DNA of 64,000 nucleotides from Chryseobacterium sp. 52 (GCF_002754245.1 NZ_PEEX01000001.1:496001-560000), one strand, 5' to 3'; positions 50,090-59,304 are shown, counted from the first letter of the stretch. The notes: generated by a model not told the origin, from the sequence alone. Made by a program: numbers and translations.

Positions 50090-51115
50090 TTATTTAATTA
50101 AGAAATTGAATTTATCCATATTCTTAAGGGCAATACCGGTTCCGCGAACAACAGCTCTCAACGGGTCTTCTGCTACAAATACAGGAAGACCGGTCTTTTT
50201 GTGCAATCTGTCTGCAAGACCTCTCAATAAAGCACCTCCTCCAGCAAGATAGATACCTGTTTTATAAATATCAGCAGCCAATTCCGGTGGAGTAAGAGAA
50301 AGTGTTTCCATTACAGCATCTTCAATTCTGATGATGGATTTATCCAATGCACGGGCAATTTCTTTATATCCTACCATGATCTCCTTCGGCTTCCCTGTGA
50401 TCAGGTCTCTACCCTGTACCGGGATATCTTCAATATCAACGTCAAGATCTTCCACTGCAGAACCAACTTCAATTTTGATTCTTTCAGCTGTTCTTTCTCC
50501 GATGTAAAGGTTGTGATGTGTTCTAAGGTAGTAAGCAATATCGTTTGTAAATACGTCACCTGCAATTTTTACAGACTTGTCACATACGATACCTCCTAAA
50601 GCGACTACAGCAATTTCCGTAGTACCCCCACCTATATCGATGATCATATTTCCTTCAGGCTTCTGTACATCAATTCCAACTCCTATTGCTGCAGCCATTG
50701 GTTCGTAGATCAATCTTACTTCTTTGGCATTTACTTTCTGAGCAGAGTCTCTTACGGCTCTTTTTTCAACTTCGGTGATACCAGAAGGGATACAGATCAC
50801 AATTCTCAGTGCAGGCTGTATAAATCGACCTTTAATTCCAGGAATTTTTTTGATAAATTCTTTGATCATGTGTTCAGAAGCGTGGAAATCAGCAATAACC
50901 CCATCTTTCAATGGACGAATTGTCTTGATATCCTCGTGAGTTTTACCCTGCATATGTTTGGCCTGCTCACCGACAGCAATCGGTCTACCCGTAGAACGTT
51001 CAATTGCAACAATTGACGGCTGATCTATAACAATTTTATTATTATGGATGATAAGGGTATTGGCAGTACCAAGGTCTATCGCAATTTCTTGCGTAAACAT
51101 ATCGAATAAACTCAT
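50090..51115 (-). CDS. mreB: Rod shape-determining protein MreB (bacterial actin)
   Basis: 341 residues. Actin-fold ATPase: the phosphate-1 loop IDLGTANTLI near 14-23, the phosphate-2 segment DIGGGTTEIAVVALGG near 161-176 and the adenosine motif GIYLAGGGALLRGL near 288-301. Forms membrane filaments guiding side-wall synthesis. First gene of the operon; a minus-strand -7 box TATCTTTG (51140-51147) lies 24 bp upstream. Confidence 0.97.
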   Translation of the reverse strand: MSLFDMFTQEIAIDLGTANTLIIHNNKIVIDQPSIVAIERSTGRPIAVGEQAKHMQGKTHEDIKTIRPLKDGVIADFHASEHMIKEFIKKIPGIKGRFIQPALRIVICIPSGITEVEKRAVRDSAQKVNAKEVRLIYEPMAAAIGVGIDVQKPEGNMIIDIGGGTTEIAVVALGGIVCDKSVKIAGDVFTNDIAYYLRTHHNLYIGERTAERIKIEVGSAVEDLDVDIEDIPVQGRDLITGKPKEIMVGYKEIARALDKSIIRIEDAVMETLSLTPPELAADIYKTGIYLAGGGALLRGLADRLHKKTGLPVFVAEDPLRAVVRGTGIALKNMDKFNFLIK

Positions 51116-51270
51116 ATTTTTCTTCTGATTTTAAGTTTACAAAGATATGAATTTAACACTACTAAAGAAATTTAACGTGCATATAATTTGGTTAAAATTT
51201 TATTAAAATTCACAATTGTTTATTAACTTTTGATTTAATCATTTATAGCGCCTGATTTAAACTAAAATTA

Positions 51271-51357
51271 ATGGAACAGAAGTGCGAAGCTGGGAACCAC
51301 AAATATTTCAGCGACAAACCCAAGAAAGACCGTGTTAAAAAACAGATAACCCTCTGA
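51271..51357 (+). CDS. Possible 28-aa peptide gene
   Basis: ATG at 51271 to TGA at 51355-51357; starts MEQKCEAGNHKYF and ends with a lysine/arginine-rich tail. No promoter or terminator is recognised, so support is weak. Confidence 0.25.
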   Translation: MEQKCEAGNHKYFSDKPKKDRVKKQITL

Positions 51358-51488
51358 TTATAAAATGTTTTTAAAACACAATACAATCACTAAATTTCAT
51401 GACAGCACCTTTCCACTCCCCTTTCCACCATAGTTTTTCACGATAATTATCATATACATTATCAGAGGAGGATTAATTAAAAAAACCG

Positions 51489-51496
51489 TAAATTTG
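51489..51496 (+). promoter_or_regulatory. -7 box of hemA
   Basis: TAAATTTG, matching TAnnTTTG, only 9 bp before the chosen ATG at 51506. Confidence 0.5.
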
Positions 51497-51505
51497 CGAC
51501 TGCTT

Positions 51506-52780
51506 ATGTTACAGTATTCCAACATCCATCAGACATCGAATTTTGCTGTACTTTCCGTCAGCTACGAAAAGGCTGATGCAGAAACGAGAGGAAAATTTGC
51601 ATTCTTTGATGAGAACATCAAAAACTTTGTTACCCGGATCCACAGTGTGGATTTAGGGGATGCATTTGTGGTTTCCACCTGTAACAGAACCGAAATCTAT
51701 ACCACTTCACCGAATTACCTTCTGGTAGCAGAAGAATACTGCAAAACAATCGGGGTACATCTTACGGATTTCCTTCAGTTTGCGAATATCCTTACGAAAG
51801 AAGAGGCTCTTATCCACCTGTTCAGAGTGGCATCAGGTCTTGAAAGCCAGATTATCGGGGATTTTGAGATCATCGGCCAGATCAAAAAGGCATACAGCCG
51901 TTTTAAAAAGGAAAGACAGAATTCCAATCCTTATCTGGAAAGAGCAATTAATGCAGCCATCCAGATCTCGAAAAGAATTAAGAATGAAACCGGAATTTCC
52001 AATGGTGCTGCTTCTGTATCTTATGCAGCGGTACATTATATTTTAAACAGTCAGAAAAAAATCACAGAGAAGAACATTCTTCTTCTGGGTGTTGGTGAGA
52101 TTGGGCAAAATACGGTTGAAAATCTGGTAAAACATGTCTACCAACCCAAAATTAAAATTGCCAACAGAACTCAGGAGAAAGCTGAAAAGATTTCCCAGAA
52201 ATACAATATTCCTCATGTTGACTATTCCGGTATTGATGAGGAATTAAAAAACACCGACATCTTAATTGTTGCTACGGGAGCCAAACACCCTATTATCAAC
52301 AAGTCTCATTTCCCGAACGGAAGAGAAACACTGGTGATTGACCTTTCCATTCCGCATAACGTTGAAAAGAATGTTACCGAAAATGAAAACGTAACACTGA
52401 TTGATGTAGATGAACTTTCAAAACAGATTCAGGAAACCATCCAGCAAAGGGAAAAAGAGATTCCAAAAGCTGAAAAAATCATCAAAGAACTGATGAAAGA
52501 GTTTCTGGAGTGGGAAAAAAAGAGAAAGCTGGCACCCAATATTCATCATTTCAAAGCGGTTCTAAAGAACATGGAACGCAATGAAATGCATCAATTTTAC
52601 AGAAAAAATAAATACATAAACATCACGGACATGGAGCTTTCTGACAAAATGATCCAGAAAATCACCAACCGTTTTGCAAAATTTATCATCGACAATCCTT
52701 TAAAAGCCGAAGAAATTAGTAAATTAATGCACGAAATATTAGTTGAACAACCAAACAACGAATTCAATGAAAAGCATTAG
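51506..52780 (+). CDS. hemA: Glutamyl-tRNA reductase
   Basis: 424 residues. First committed step of C5 tetrapyrrole synthesis: NADPH reduction of glutamyl-tRNA to glutamate-1-semialdehyde. Catalytic cysteine in VVSTCNRTEIY near 52-62, substrate-binding LIHLFRVASGLESQIIGDFEIIGQIKKAY near 105-135, NADPH-binding LLGVGEIGQNTVENL near 193-207, C-terminal dimer helix. The TTG at 51494 lies in the -7 box, so the ATG at 51506 is used. hemC overlaps its end by 14 bp. Confidence 0.96.
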   Translation: MLQYSNIHQTSNFAVLSVSYEKADAETRGKFAFFDENIKNFVTRIHSVDLGDAFVVSTCNRTEIYTTSPNYLLVAEEYCKTIGVHLTDFLQFANILTKEEALIHLFRVASGLESQIIGDFEIIGQIKKAYSRFKKERQNSNPYLERAINAAIQISKRIKNETGISNGAASVSYAAVHYILNSQKKITEKNILLLGVGEIGQNTVENLVKHVYQPKIKIANRTQEKAEKISQKYNIPHVDYSGIDEELKNTDILIVATGAKHPIINKSHFPNGRETLVIDLSIPHNVEKNVTENENVTLIDVDELSKQIQETIQQREKEIPKAEKIIKELMKEFLEWEKKRKLAPNIHHFKAVLKNMERNEMHQFYRKNKYINITDMELSDKMIQKITNRFAKFIIDNPLKAEEISKLMHEILVEQPNNEFNEKH

Positions 52781-53675
52781 AATCGGAACAAGAAATTCCG
52801 CACTTGCACTTTGGCAGGCAAGAGAGGTTGCAAGGCACCTTCAAAACCGTAATTATTTAACGGAAATTGTTCCTATCATATCTTCTGGCGATAAGAACTT
52901 AAATCAACCGCTTTATTCTTTAGGAATCACCGGGGTTTTCACAAGAGACCTGGATGTGGCTTTACTGAATGACGAGATTGATATTGCTGTACATTCTTTA
53001 AAAGATGTTCCTACACAGCTTCCTCAAAACATTGAGATGATTGCTTATCTGGAAAGAGATTTCCCGCAGGACGTATTAATAAGAAAAGAATCTGCACGAA
53101 ATAAAGAATTCCACGAACTGAAGCTGGCCACCAGCAGTCTGAGAAGAAGAGCATTCTGGTTAAAGAATTATCCTCATGCTGAATTTTCAGATATACGAGG
53201 GAATATCCAGACGCGTCTTCAGAAACTGCAGGACGGAGATTTTGATGCAACGATTTTATCTCTGGCGGGAATCAAAAGAATGAAAATGGACATCGATTAT
53301 GAGATGCTTCCATTGATGATCCCGGCTGCTTCTCAGGGAGTGATTGCCGTTGCCGGACATTCAGATAAACCTGAGATCAATGAAGTTTTAAGACAAATCA
53401 ACCATAAAAAGACTCAGATCTGTGTAGAGATCGAAAGAAATTTCCTGAGCACACTGGAAGGCGGATGTACTGCTCCAATTGGTGCTTATGCAGAGATCAT
53501 AGAAAACCAGATCCGTTTCAAAGCTGCACTTTGCTCATTGGACGGCAAAAACTGTATTGCTACCGACGAGAACTTTGAGTATAACGAAACTGAGAATTTT
53601 GGAAAAAAGTTTGCCAAAATTGTTCTTGAAAATGGAGGAAAAGAACTGATGACTGAAATTAAGAATTCTTATTAA
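52767..53675 (+). CDS. hemC: Hydroxymethylbilane synthase (porphobilinogen deaminase)
   Basis: 303 residues from the ATG at 52767. Condenses four porphobilinogens to hydroxymethylbilane. N-terminal RIGTRNSALALWQA, the substrate-binding HSLKDVPTQ near 78-86, and LEGGCTAPIGAY near 230-241, whose Cys carries the dipyrromethane cofactor. Overlaps hemA by 14 bp. Confidence 0.96.
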   Translation: MKSIRIGTRNSALALWQAREVARHLQNRNYLTEIVPIISSGDKNLNQPLYSLGITGVFTRDLDVALLNDEIDIAVHSLKDVPTQLPQNIEMIAYLERDFPQDVLIRKESARNKEFHELKLATSSLRRRAFWLKNYPHAEFSDIRGNIQTRLQKLQDGDFDATILSLAGIKRMKMDIDYEMLPLMIPAASQGVIAVAGHSDKPEINEVLRQINHKKTQICVEIERNFLSTLEGGCTAPIGAYAEIIENQIRFKAALCSLDGKNCIATDENFEYNETENFGKKFAKIVLENGGKELMTEIKNSY

Positions 53676-53721
53676 GAACTTTTAAGCATATTTGTACCTT
53701 CCTATTTCCAAGTACAAAACA

Positions 53722-54303
53722 ATGAAAAAGTCTCTGTCTTTATTATTACTCTTATTCTGTTTGTTCATTGCACATGCGCAAAACAAATTTGCCCTGCAAT
53801 TATCTGATTCTGCTTTAGGATTAATAGACCATACGGTTGCGTATGATCCTACGTATTTCGTTCTTAAATATCCCAATGGTGATGTTCCTTCAGATAAAGG
53901 AGTCTGCACAGACGTTATAATAAGAGCGTACAGAAAACTGGGAATCGACCTGCAAAAAGAAGTGCACGAGGATATGGTGAAAAACTTTTCAAAATATCCA
54001 AAAATATGGGGATTAAAGAAGCCGGACACTAATATTGATCATCGAAGGGTTCCCAATCTGGCTGTATTCTTTTCTAAGTTTGGAAAAGAAAAATCTATTG
54101 AAACCAACCCTCTGCTGTATATCCCAGGGGATATTGTTACCTGGGTTTTACCCGGAAACTTAACCCATATTGGACTTGTTGTCAATAAAAAATCTGCTGA
54201 CGGGAAAAGGTTTTTGATTGTCCATAATATAGGTGGCGGACAGGTAATGGAAGACGTCCTTTTTAAATACACAGTTACAGGACATTATCAATACCAGAAA
54301 TAA
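53722..54303 (+). CDS. DUF1287 protein, secreted (NlpC-like fold)
   Basis: 193 residues from the ATG at 53722, with a signal peptide (to AHAQ). DUF1287 signature: TVAYDPTYFVLKYPNGDVPSDKGVCTDVIIRAYRKLG near 30-65 with a conserved cysteine, LTHIGLVVNK near 145-155 with a histidine, and HNIGGGQVMEDVLF near 165-180. These fit a Cys-His hydrolase active site. Role in cell wall or peptide cleavage is inferred. It sits inside the heme gene cluster. Confidence 0.88.
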   Translation: MKKSLSLLLLLFCLFIAHAQNKFALQLSDSALGLIDHTVAYDPTYFVLKYPNGDVPSDKGVCTDVIIRAYRKLGIDLQKEVHEDMVKNFSKYPKIWGLKKPDTNIDHRRVPNLAVFFSKFGKEKSIETNPLLYIPGDIVTWVLPGNLTHIGLVVNKKSADGKRFLIVHNIGGGQVMEDVLFKYTVTGHYQYQK

Positions 54304-54313
54304 GCTCTATTGT

Positions 54314-54970
54314 ATGAAAAACTTTATTTATGCTTTCTTTGTATTGATAGCATGTATTGCGAAAGCTCAAACCAACGAATTCAAAACAGTTAATAAACCT
54401 ATTGATTATTCTCCGGAAAGGGTACGTCTAAGTTTAGATTATCTTAAAAGTCATTATAATATTGTTCAAAATTCACCGGCAATTTCACCTAAAATAATTG
54501 TACTTCATTATACAGCCGGTGGAACCGTTGAAACCAATTATAAATATTTTAATAAGACTCATCTGGAATCTGCCAGAAATGTTTTAAAAAAGCAAAGTAC
54601 TTTAAATGTTTCTTCGCAGTTTATTGTAGACAGAGATGGGACTATCTATCAGCTCATGGAGCCCAATATGTTTGCAAGACATACCATTGGACTTAATTAT
54701 TGCGCAATCGGCATTGAAAACATAGGCAGCAAGAATCAGCCGCTTACAGAAAAACAATCTCTGTCGAACGCACAGTTAATAAGACATTTAACTAAAAAAT
54801 ACAATATAGAATATCTTATAGGACATTCAGAATATGGTATATTTAGAGGTTCAAAACTCTGGAAAGAAACTGACCCGAATTATTTTACAGCAAAAGAAGA
54901 TCCGGGCAAAGATTTCATGAAAAAAGTAAGATTACTAGTAAGCGATTTACATTTAAAAGATAAACCCTGA
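54314..54970 (+). CDS. N-acetylmuramoyl-L-alanine amidase (Amidase_2), secreted
   Basis: 218 residues with a signal peptide (to AKAQ). Amidase_2 zinc residues in IVLHYTAGGT near 55-64 (His), FARHTIGLNYCAIGIENIG near 115-135 and LIGHSEYGIFRG near 165-176. Cleaves the lactyl-amide bond of peptidoglycan. 10 bp after the DUF1287 gene; its stop overlaps the hemD start (TGATG). Confidence 0.93.
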   Translation: MKNFIYAFFVLIACIAKAQTNEFKTVNKPIDYSPERVRLSLDYLKSHYNIVQNSPAISPKIIVLHYTAGGTVETNYKYFNKTHLESARNVLKKQSTLNVSSQFIVDRDGTIYQLMEPNMFARHTIGLNYCAIGIENIGSKNQPLTEKQSLSNAQLIRHLTKKYNIEYLIGHSEYGIFRGSKLWKETDPNYFTAKEDPGKDFMKKVRLLVSDLHLKDKP

Positions 54971-55641
54971 TGAAAATTCTATTTACCAAAACCATAGATG
55001 CCACATTACTATCCAGAGAACTAGGATCGGATATCTCGGCTGAATGTATTGAGGTAATTAGGACGGAGTCTATAAAAACGGCTCCCTTCGATTTAAAAAA
55101 TCGTTCCCTGATCTTCACCAGTGTCAATGGAGTAAGATCATTTTTTAAAAATCAATTTAAGCCCAACGAAGATTTTACCGCAAAAAACTACAACAAGATA
55201 TACTGTGTGGGTGAAAAAACGAAGCGGGAAGTGAGAAAAAACGGTTTCGGAACATTCAAGGTTCTGAAAAATGCAGAGACACTTTCGGAGTTTATTATCG
55301 GAAACTGCCAGCACGAGGAGTTCCTTCACTTTTGTGGCAACCTGGCCATCGATGTCCTGGATAAGGACCTTCCTCTGCAGAACATCCGGTATAAAAAGAT
55401 CACGATTTACAATACGGAGGAAATTCAGCCTTCAGTACCTGAAAAATATCATGCTGCAGTTTTTTTTAGTCCAAGCGGAGTTCGTAGTTTTGCAAAACTC
55501 AATTCGTTAGAAGGAATGAAGATTTTTTCAATAGGAGAAACTACCTCCGGTGAACTTAGAAAGTACACTAAAGATCAGATATTCACCTCTGAAGAAAATA
55601 ATCTGACGTCTATTTTCGGATTGATAAAAAAGGAACTTTGA
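54970..55641 (+). CDS. hemD: Uroporphyrinogen-III synthase
   Basis: 223 residues. Closes hydroxymethylbilane to uroporphyrinogen III with D-ring inversion. Sequences of this family are poorly conserved, but SLIFTSVNGVRSFF near 38-51, IYCVGEKTKREV near 76-87 and AAVFFSPSGVRSFAKL near 159-174 are the usual landmarks. Its place beside hemE and hemC supports the call. One-base overlap with the amidase. Confidence 0.93.
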   Translation: MKILFTKTIDATLLSRELGSDISAECIEVIRTESIKTAPFDLKNRSLIFTSVNGVRSFFKNQFKPNEDFTAKNYNKIYCVGEKTKREVRKNGFGTFKVLKNAETLSEFIIGNCQHEEFLHFCGNLAIDVLDKDLPLQNIRYKKITIYNTEEIQPSVPEKYHAAVFFSPSGVRSFAKLNSLEGMKIFSIGETTSGELRKYTKDQIFTSEENNLTSIFGLIKKEL

Positions 55642-55707
55642 GCAGCTACAAGCTTGGCTGATAAAAATAATGAGTGCCGGAAACGGCCGTATTAGTTTAA
55701 ATAAATT

Positions 55708-56739
55708 ATGATTAAAAACGACTTATATTTAAAAGCACTCCGCGGAGAAACTGTAGAAAGACCGCCAGTATGGATGATGAGACAGGCCGGAAGATATCTG
55801 CCGGAATTTATTGCTCTTCGTGATCAATATGACTTCTTTACGAGATGTCAGACTCCAGAACTGGCTTCCGAAATTACGGTACAGCCTATCCGCAGATTCC
55901 CTTTGGATGCGGCGATCTTGTTTTCTGATATTCTGGTAGTTCCTCAAGCAATGGGAATTGATTTTAAAATGAAGGAGAATGTGGGTCCGTGGTTAGATAA
56001 TCCAATCAGAACTATGGAGCAGGTTCAGAATGTTGTGGTTCCTGATGTGGATGATACTTTAGGATACGTTTTTGATGCGATTGAGCTTACATTAATTAAA
56101 TTAGACAACGAGATTCCATTGATTGGTTTTGCAGGTTCTCCATGGACGATCCTGTGCTACTGTATTGAAGGGAAAGGAAGTAAAGCTTTTGACATTGCGA
56201 AATCATTCTGTTTCCAGCAGCCGGAAGCCGCTCATTTATTGCTTCAGAAGATTACGGATACTACGATTGCTTATTTAAAAAGAAAGGTTGAAAAAGGAGT
56301 TTCTGCGGTTCAGGTATTTGATTCCTGGGGTGGTATGCTTTCTCCTACGGATTATCAGGAATTCTCATGGCAGTATATCAATCAGATCGTTGAAGCATTG
56401 AGTCCTCTTACCCATGTTGTGGTATTTGGAAAAGGATGTTGGTTCGCTCTTGAAGATATGACAATGTCTAAAGCTTCTGCTTTAGGTGTAGACTGGACCA
56501 TTACTCCGGAATTTGCAAGAACACTGACTAACCACACGATGACGCTTCAGGGGAATTTTGATCCTGCAAGACTTCATTCTACTCCGGAAACGATCAAGAA
56601 AATGGTCACTGAGATGATCAACCGTTTTGGAAAAGACAGATATATCGCCAATCTTGGACACGGAATTTTACCTAATATTCCTGTGGAAAATGCTGAAGCG
56701 TTTATCAGAGCTGTAGTAGACTGGAAACCGATTAACTAG
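55708..56739 (+). CDS. hemE: Uroporphyrinogen decarboxylase
   Basis: 343 residues. Decarboxylates the four acetate side chains to give coproporphyrinogen III. N-terminal [17 protein letters not shown] near 18-34 (substrate-binding Arg), [21 protein letters not shown] near 61-82 (catalytic Asp), [20 protein letters not shown] near 135-154, and the C-terminal [18 protein letters not shown] near 315-332. Confidence 0.96.
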   Translation: MIKNDLYLKALRGETVERPPVWMMRQAGRYLPEFIALRDQYDFFTRCQTPELASEITVQPIRRFPLDAAILFSDILVVPQAMGIDFKMKENVGPWLDNPIRTMEQVQNVVVPDVDDTLGYVFDAIELTLIKLDNEIPLIGFAGSPWTILCYCIEGKGSKAFDIAKSFCFQQPEAAHLLLQKITDTTIAYLKRKVEKGVSAVQVFDSWGGMLSPTDYQEFSWQYINQIVEALSPLTHVVVFGKGCWFALEDMTMSKASALGVDWTITPEFARTLTNHTMTLQGNFDPARLHSTPETIKKMVTEMINRFGKDRYIANLGHGILPNIPVENAEAFIRAVVDWKPIN

Positions 56740-56751
56740 TTTTTATAAAAT

Positions 56752-56791
56752 AAACTTCAAACCTCATAGGTTTTAAAAATTTATGAAGTTT
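56752..56791. repeat. Imperfect inverted repeat
   Basis: AAACTTCA (56752-56759) and TGAAGTTT (56784-56791) enclose AAACCTCATAGGTTT, related to the hairpin at 5031. Probably a dispersed repeat. Confidence 0.45.
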
Positions 56792-56826
56792 AGAAATATG
56801 ATTAAATAGAGTAATCAAAAAAACAG

Positions 56827-56859
56827 AATCCCTTTCAAAATATTTGAAAGGGATTTTTC
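56827..56859. terminator. Terminator between hemE and the convergent nitroreductase gene
   Basis: AATCCCTTTCAAA (56827-56839) and TTTGAAAGGGATT (56843-56855) are exact complements with a 3-nt loop, followed by T residues. Confidence 0.88.
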
Positions 56860-56878
56860 TATGAAAAAAAATGAATGA

Positions 56879-57511
56879 TTAATTCACCTCAGTAATAAAA
56901 TCTTCTTTTGGCTTTCTCACTTTCGTAAGGTTCACCAACCAGTCTGATTCCGTATCTCTGTAACCGATTGGGAGTAGTAAAACACTCTTCAACCCTTTTT
57001 CTTTTAAGTTTAAAACCTCATCCACATCGTCAGGAGAGAAACCTTCCATGGGCGTAGAGTCAACCTCTTCAAAAGCGGCTGCAATGATGGCTGCCCCAAA
57101 TGAAATATAGGCCTGTTTTGCGGCATGCGTAAAGTTTTCTTCAGCAGATCTTTGAGGATAAGTTCCCAACAGCATTTGTCTGTAGTTTTCCCAACCTTCA
57201 TTTTTAAAACCTCTGATCTCATTTGTAAGGTCAAATATATGATTGATCCTATCTTCCGTATAATTATCCCAGGCTGCAAAAACCAAAAGGTGCGAACAGT
57301 CTGTGACCTGCGGCTGGTTCCACGCATGTGGTCTGATCTGCTCTTTCACTTCCTGATTGGTGATCACAATGATCTCAAAAGGCTGAAGGCCGCTGGATGT
57401 AGGAGCCAGTCTTGCTGCTTCCAGTATTTTATCCACTTTTTCCTGTGGTACTTTCTGACCGTTCATTGCTTTAGTCGCAAATCTCCAGTTCAATTTTTCA
57501 ATTAATTCCAT
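56879..57511 (-). CDS. Nitroreductase family NAD(P)H-dependent flavoprotein
   Basis: 210 residues from the ATG at 57511 (MELIEKLNWRFATKAMNG). NfsB/FMN-dependent fold: EAARLAPTSSGLQPFEIIVI near 28-47 is the FMN-binding motif, and the C-terminal LKSVLLLPIGYRDTESDWLVN is typical of the family. Reduces quinones, nitro compounds or other electrophiles. The TTG at 57529 is not a good start. Confidence 0.93.
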   Translation of the reverse strand: MELIEKLNWRFATKAMNGQKVPQEKVDKILEAARLAPTSSGLQPFEIIVITNQEVKEQIRPHAWNQPQVTDCSHLLVFAAWDNYTEDRINHIFDLTNEIRGFKNEGWENYRQMLLGTYPQRSAEENFTHAAKQAYISFGAAIIAAAFEEVDSTPMEGFSPDDVDEVLNLKEKGLKSVLLLPIGYRDTESDWLVNLTKVRKPKEDFITEVN

Positions 57512-57629
57512 AAAGTTAAATTTAGACAAGCAAAATTACTCCAAGAAACAAGACCTGCAGACATGAAAATTGCTATCTGAGAGATTGGCAAAGTCTATTA
57601 TTTAAAACACTATTATTTGGGGTCAAATT

Positions 57630-57660
57630 AACAAACCCTCCGGAATCCGGAGGGTTTGTT
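57630..57660. terminator. Perfect hairpin upstream of the 41-aa peptide gene
   Basis: AACAAACCCTCCGGA (57630-57644) and TCCGGAGGGTTTGTT (57646-57660) are exact complements. On the minus strand it could terminate leftward transcripts; on the plus strand the -33 TTTG of the peptide gene lies inside its right arm. Confidence 0.6.
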
Positions 57661-57686
57661 GGTCTCTTTAATTATCTTTATCTTTG
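57655..57686 (+). promoter_or_regulatory. Promoter of the 41-aa peptide gene
   Basis: TTTG (57655-57658), a 20-bp spacer and TATCTTTG (57679-57686): a full consensus match, 26 bp before the ATG. Confidence 0.7.
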
Positions 57687-57712
57687 ATCATTAACACTTT
57701 AAATCATTGAAT

Positions 57713-57838
57713 ATGAAAAAATTAAACAAAGAAAGAATGAAGGAAATAGCAGCAGGTGATGAAATCTGTCTTGAATGTCCAATAGGATATATTCAAGTTA
57801 TCATTCACGGCAGATGCGACTGTATTTTTCAGGAATAA
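57713..57838 (+). CDS. 41-aa cysteine-rich peptide, RiPP/bacteriocin-precursor-like
   Basis: The peptide starts MKKLNKERMKEIAAG, which resembles the KKLxREQxKxIxGG leaders of Flavobacteriia bacteriocin-like natural-product precursors, with AAG where GG usually stands. The core after it has four cysteines in a C-x2-C and C-x-C pattern (CLEC, then CDC) and ends IFQE. It has a complete consensus promoter and its own terminator, so expression is well supported. No modification enzyme or exporter is adjacent. Confidence 0.72.
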   Translation: MKKLNKERMKEIAAGDEICLECPIGYIQVIIHGRCDCIFQE

Positions 57839-57848
57839 GTGTCAACAG

Positions 57849-57875
57849 AAAGCAGTTTTACAGCTGCTTTTTATA
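57849..57875 (+). terminator. Terminator of the 41-aa peptide gene
   Basis: AAAGCAG (57849-57855) pairs with CTGCTTT (57864-57870), followed by TTAT on the plus strand. Confidence 0.7.
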
Positions 57876-57878
57876 CTT

Positions 57879-59099
57879 TTATCCCAGCATTTTCTGAGCT
57901 TTCTTCACGCCTTCTACAAGCTTGTCAATTTCTTCAAAAGTATTATAAACAGCAAAACTTGCCCTTACGGTTCCGGCTATATTAAAGAAGTCCATGATTG
58001 GCTGGGTACAGTGGTGCCCGGTTCTTACGGCAATCCCCATTTTATCGAGGATCATTCCTACATCAGACGAAATTCCCACTCCTTCTAAATTAAACGAAAC
58101 TACCCCTGTTCTTTTGGCATTTTCACCATAGATTTTGATGTTTTCCAATTCCAGAAGCTGTCTCTGAGCATATTCCAGCAAAGCATTTTCATGATTCTGA
58201 ATATCCTGTCTGCCAATTCTTTCCATAAAATCAATGGCAGCTCCCAAAGCAATATTTCCGCCTACATTCGGTGTTCCTGCTTCATATTTAAAGGGAAGTC
58301 CGGCATAAGTTGTTCCGTCAAAAGAACATGTGGCAATCATCTCTCCCCCTCCATGGAATGGTGGCAGCTCTTCCAGGATTTCCTGTTTCCCGTAAAGGAT
58401 TCCGGTTCCCATTGGTGCATACATCTTATGTCCCGAAAACACAAAGAAATCACAGTCCATCTTCTGTACATCAATTTCAAAGTGAGGAACAGACTGTGCC
58501 CCATCGATTACAATATAGGCGTCTGAATTTTTTCTTGTCTTAGCGATGATCTCTTCTATAGGATTCACAATTCCCAAGGCATTGGAAACCTGGTTTACAG
58601 AAACCACTTTTGTTTTTTCACTTAGAAATTCATCTAAATAATCTAATTGAAGGATTCCGTTTTCATCAATCGGGATCACTCTTAGCTTTGCTCCTGTTCT
58701 TTCACAAAGCAACTGCCATGGAACGATATTGGAGTGATGCTCAAGGTAGGAAATAATGATCTCATCATCTTTTTTAAGCTTCTGTGTTAAAATATAGGCG
58801 ATGAGGTTCAGACCTTCTGTTGTTCCTTTTGTAAAAATAACTTCAAAGTCATGCTTTGCATTAATGAATTTCTGAATCTTTCTTCTGGAAAGCTCCATTT
58901 CTTCTGTTGCCAGCTGACTTAATGTATGGATTCCTCTGTGAACATTAGCATTAAGCTCTGTATAATATTCATTCCAGATTTTCAAAACAGAATCCGGCTT
59001 CTGAGATGTTGCTGCATTATCTAAGTAAACCAAAGGCTTACCATTCACTTCGCGGTTTAATATAGTAAACTGACTTCTTATTTCCTGAATGTCAAACAT
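57879..59099 (-). CDS. sufS: Cysteine desulfurase SufS (class II)
   Basis: 406 residues. PLP enzyme taking sulfur from cysteine for Fe-S clusters. Substrate and cofactor motifs: the PLP-lysine in FFVFSGHKMYAPMG near 219-232, DGAQSVPHF near 199-207, and the active-site cysteine in RTGHHCTQPI near 357-366. Class II length and the GHHC sequence indicate SufS. Other suf genes are not in this window. Promoter -7 box TAAATTTG on the minus strand at 59142-59149. Confidence 0.95.
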   Translation of the reverse strand: MFDIQEIRSQFTILNREVNGKPLVYLDNAATSQKPDSVLKIWNEYYTELNANVHRGIHTLSQLATEEMELSRRKIQKFINAKHDFEVIFTKGTTEGLNLIAYILTQKLKKDDEIIISYLEHHSNIVPWQLLCERTGAKLRVIPIDENGILQLDYLDEFLSEKTKVVSVNQVSNALGIVNPIEEIIAKTRKNSDAYIVIDGAQSVPHFEIDVQKMDCDFFVFSGHKMYAPMGTGILYGKQEILEELPPFHGGGEMIATCSFDGTTYAGLPFKYEAGTPNVGGNIALGAAIDFMERIGRQDIQNHENALLEYAQRQLLELENIKIYGENAKRTGVVSFNLEGVGISSDVGMILDKMGIAVRTGHHCTQPIMDFFNIAGTVRASFAVYNTFEEIDKLVEGVKKAQKMLG

Positions 59100-59141
59100 T
59101 TATTAAAATTTTAAATTAGATAGCTCTTATTTAGAACACTT

Positions 59142-59149
59142 CAAATTTA
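59142..59149 (-). promoter_or_regulatory. -7 promoter box of sufS
   Basis: Reads TAAATTTG on the minus strand, matching TAnnTTTG. Confidence 0.5.
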
Positions 59150-59304
59150 CGGCTTTTTTTCTGAAAGGACGTACCCGGTTGACCGCTGATCGTTGTCACG
59201 TGATAGAAATATTCGATAGCTAAGATGGAATAGAAAGTTGAGATCAATGAAGGACGTAGCTTACTGATAAGCCATTTGACTTTTTATCCTTTCTGTTGTA
59301 CAAT

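Larger units (their letters stand above)
51116..51505. other. Divergent intergenic region mreB / hemA
   Basis: Contains the mreB -7 box (51140-51147) and TAAATTTG (51489-51496) for hemA. A 28-codon ORF (51271-51357, starting MEQKCEAG) is the only coding candidate. The rest is AT-rich and featureless. Confidence 0.5.
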
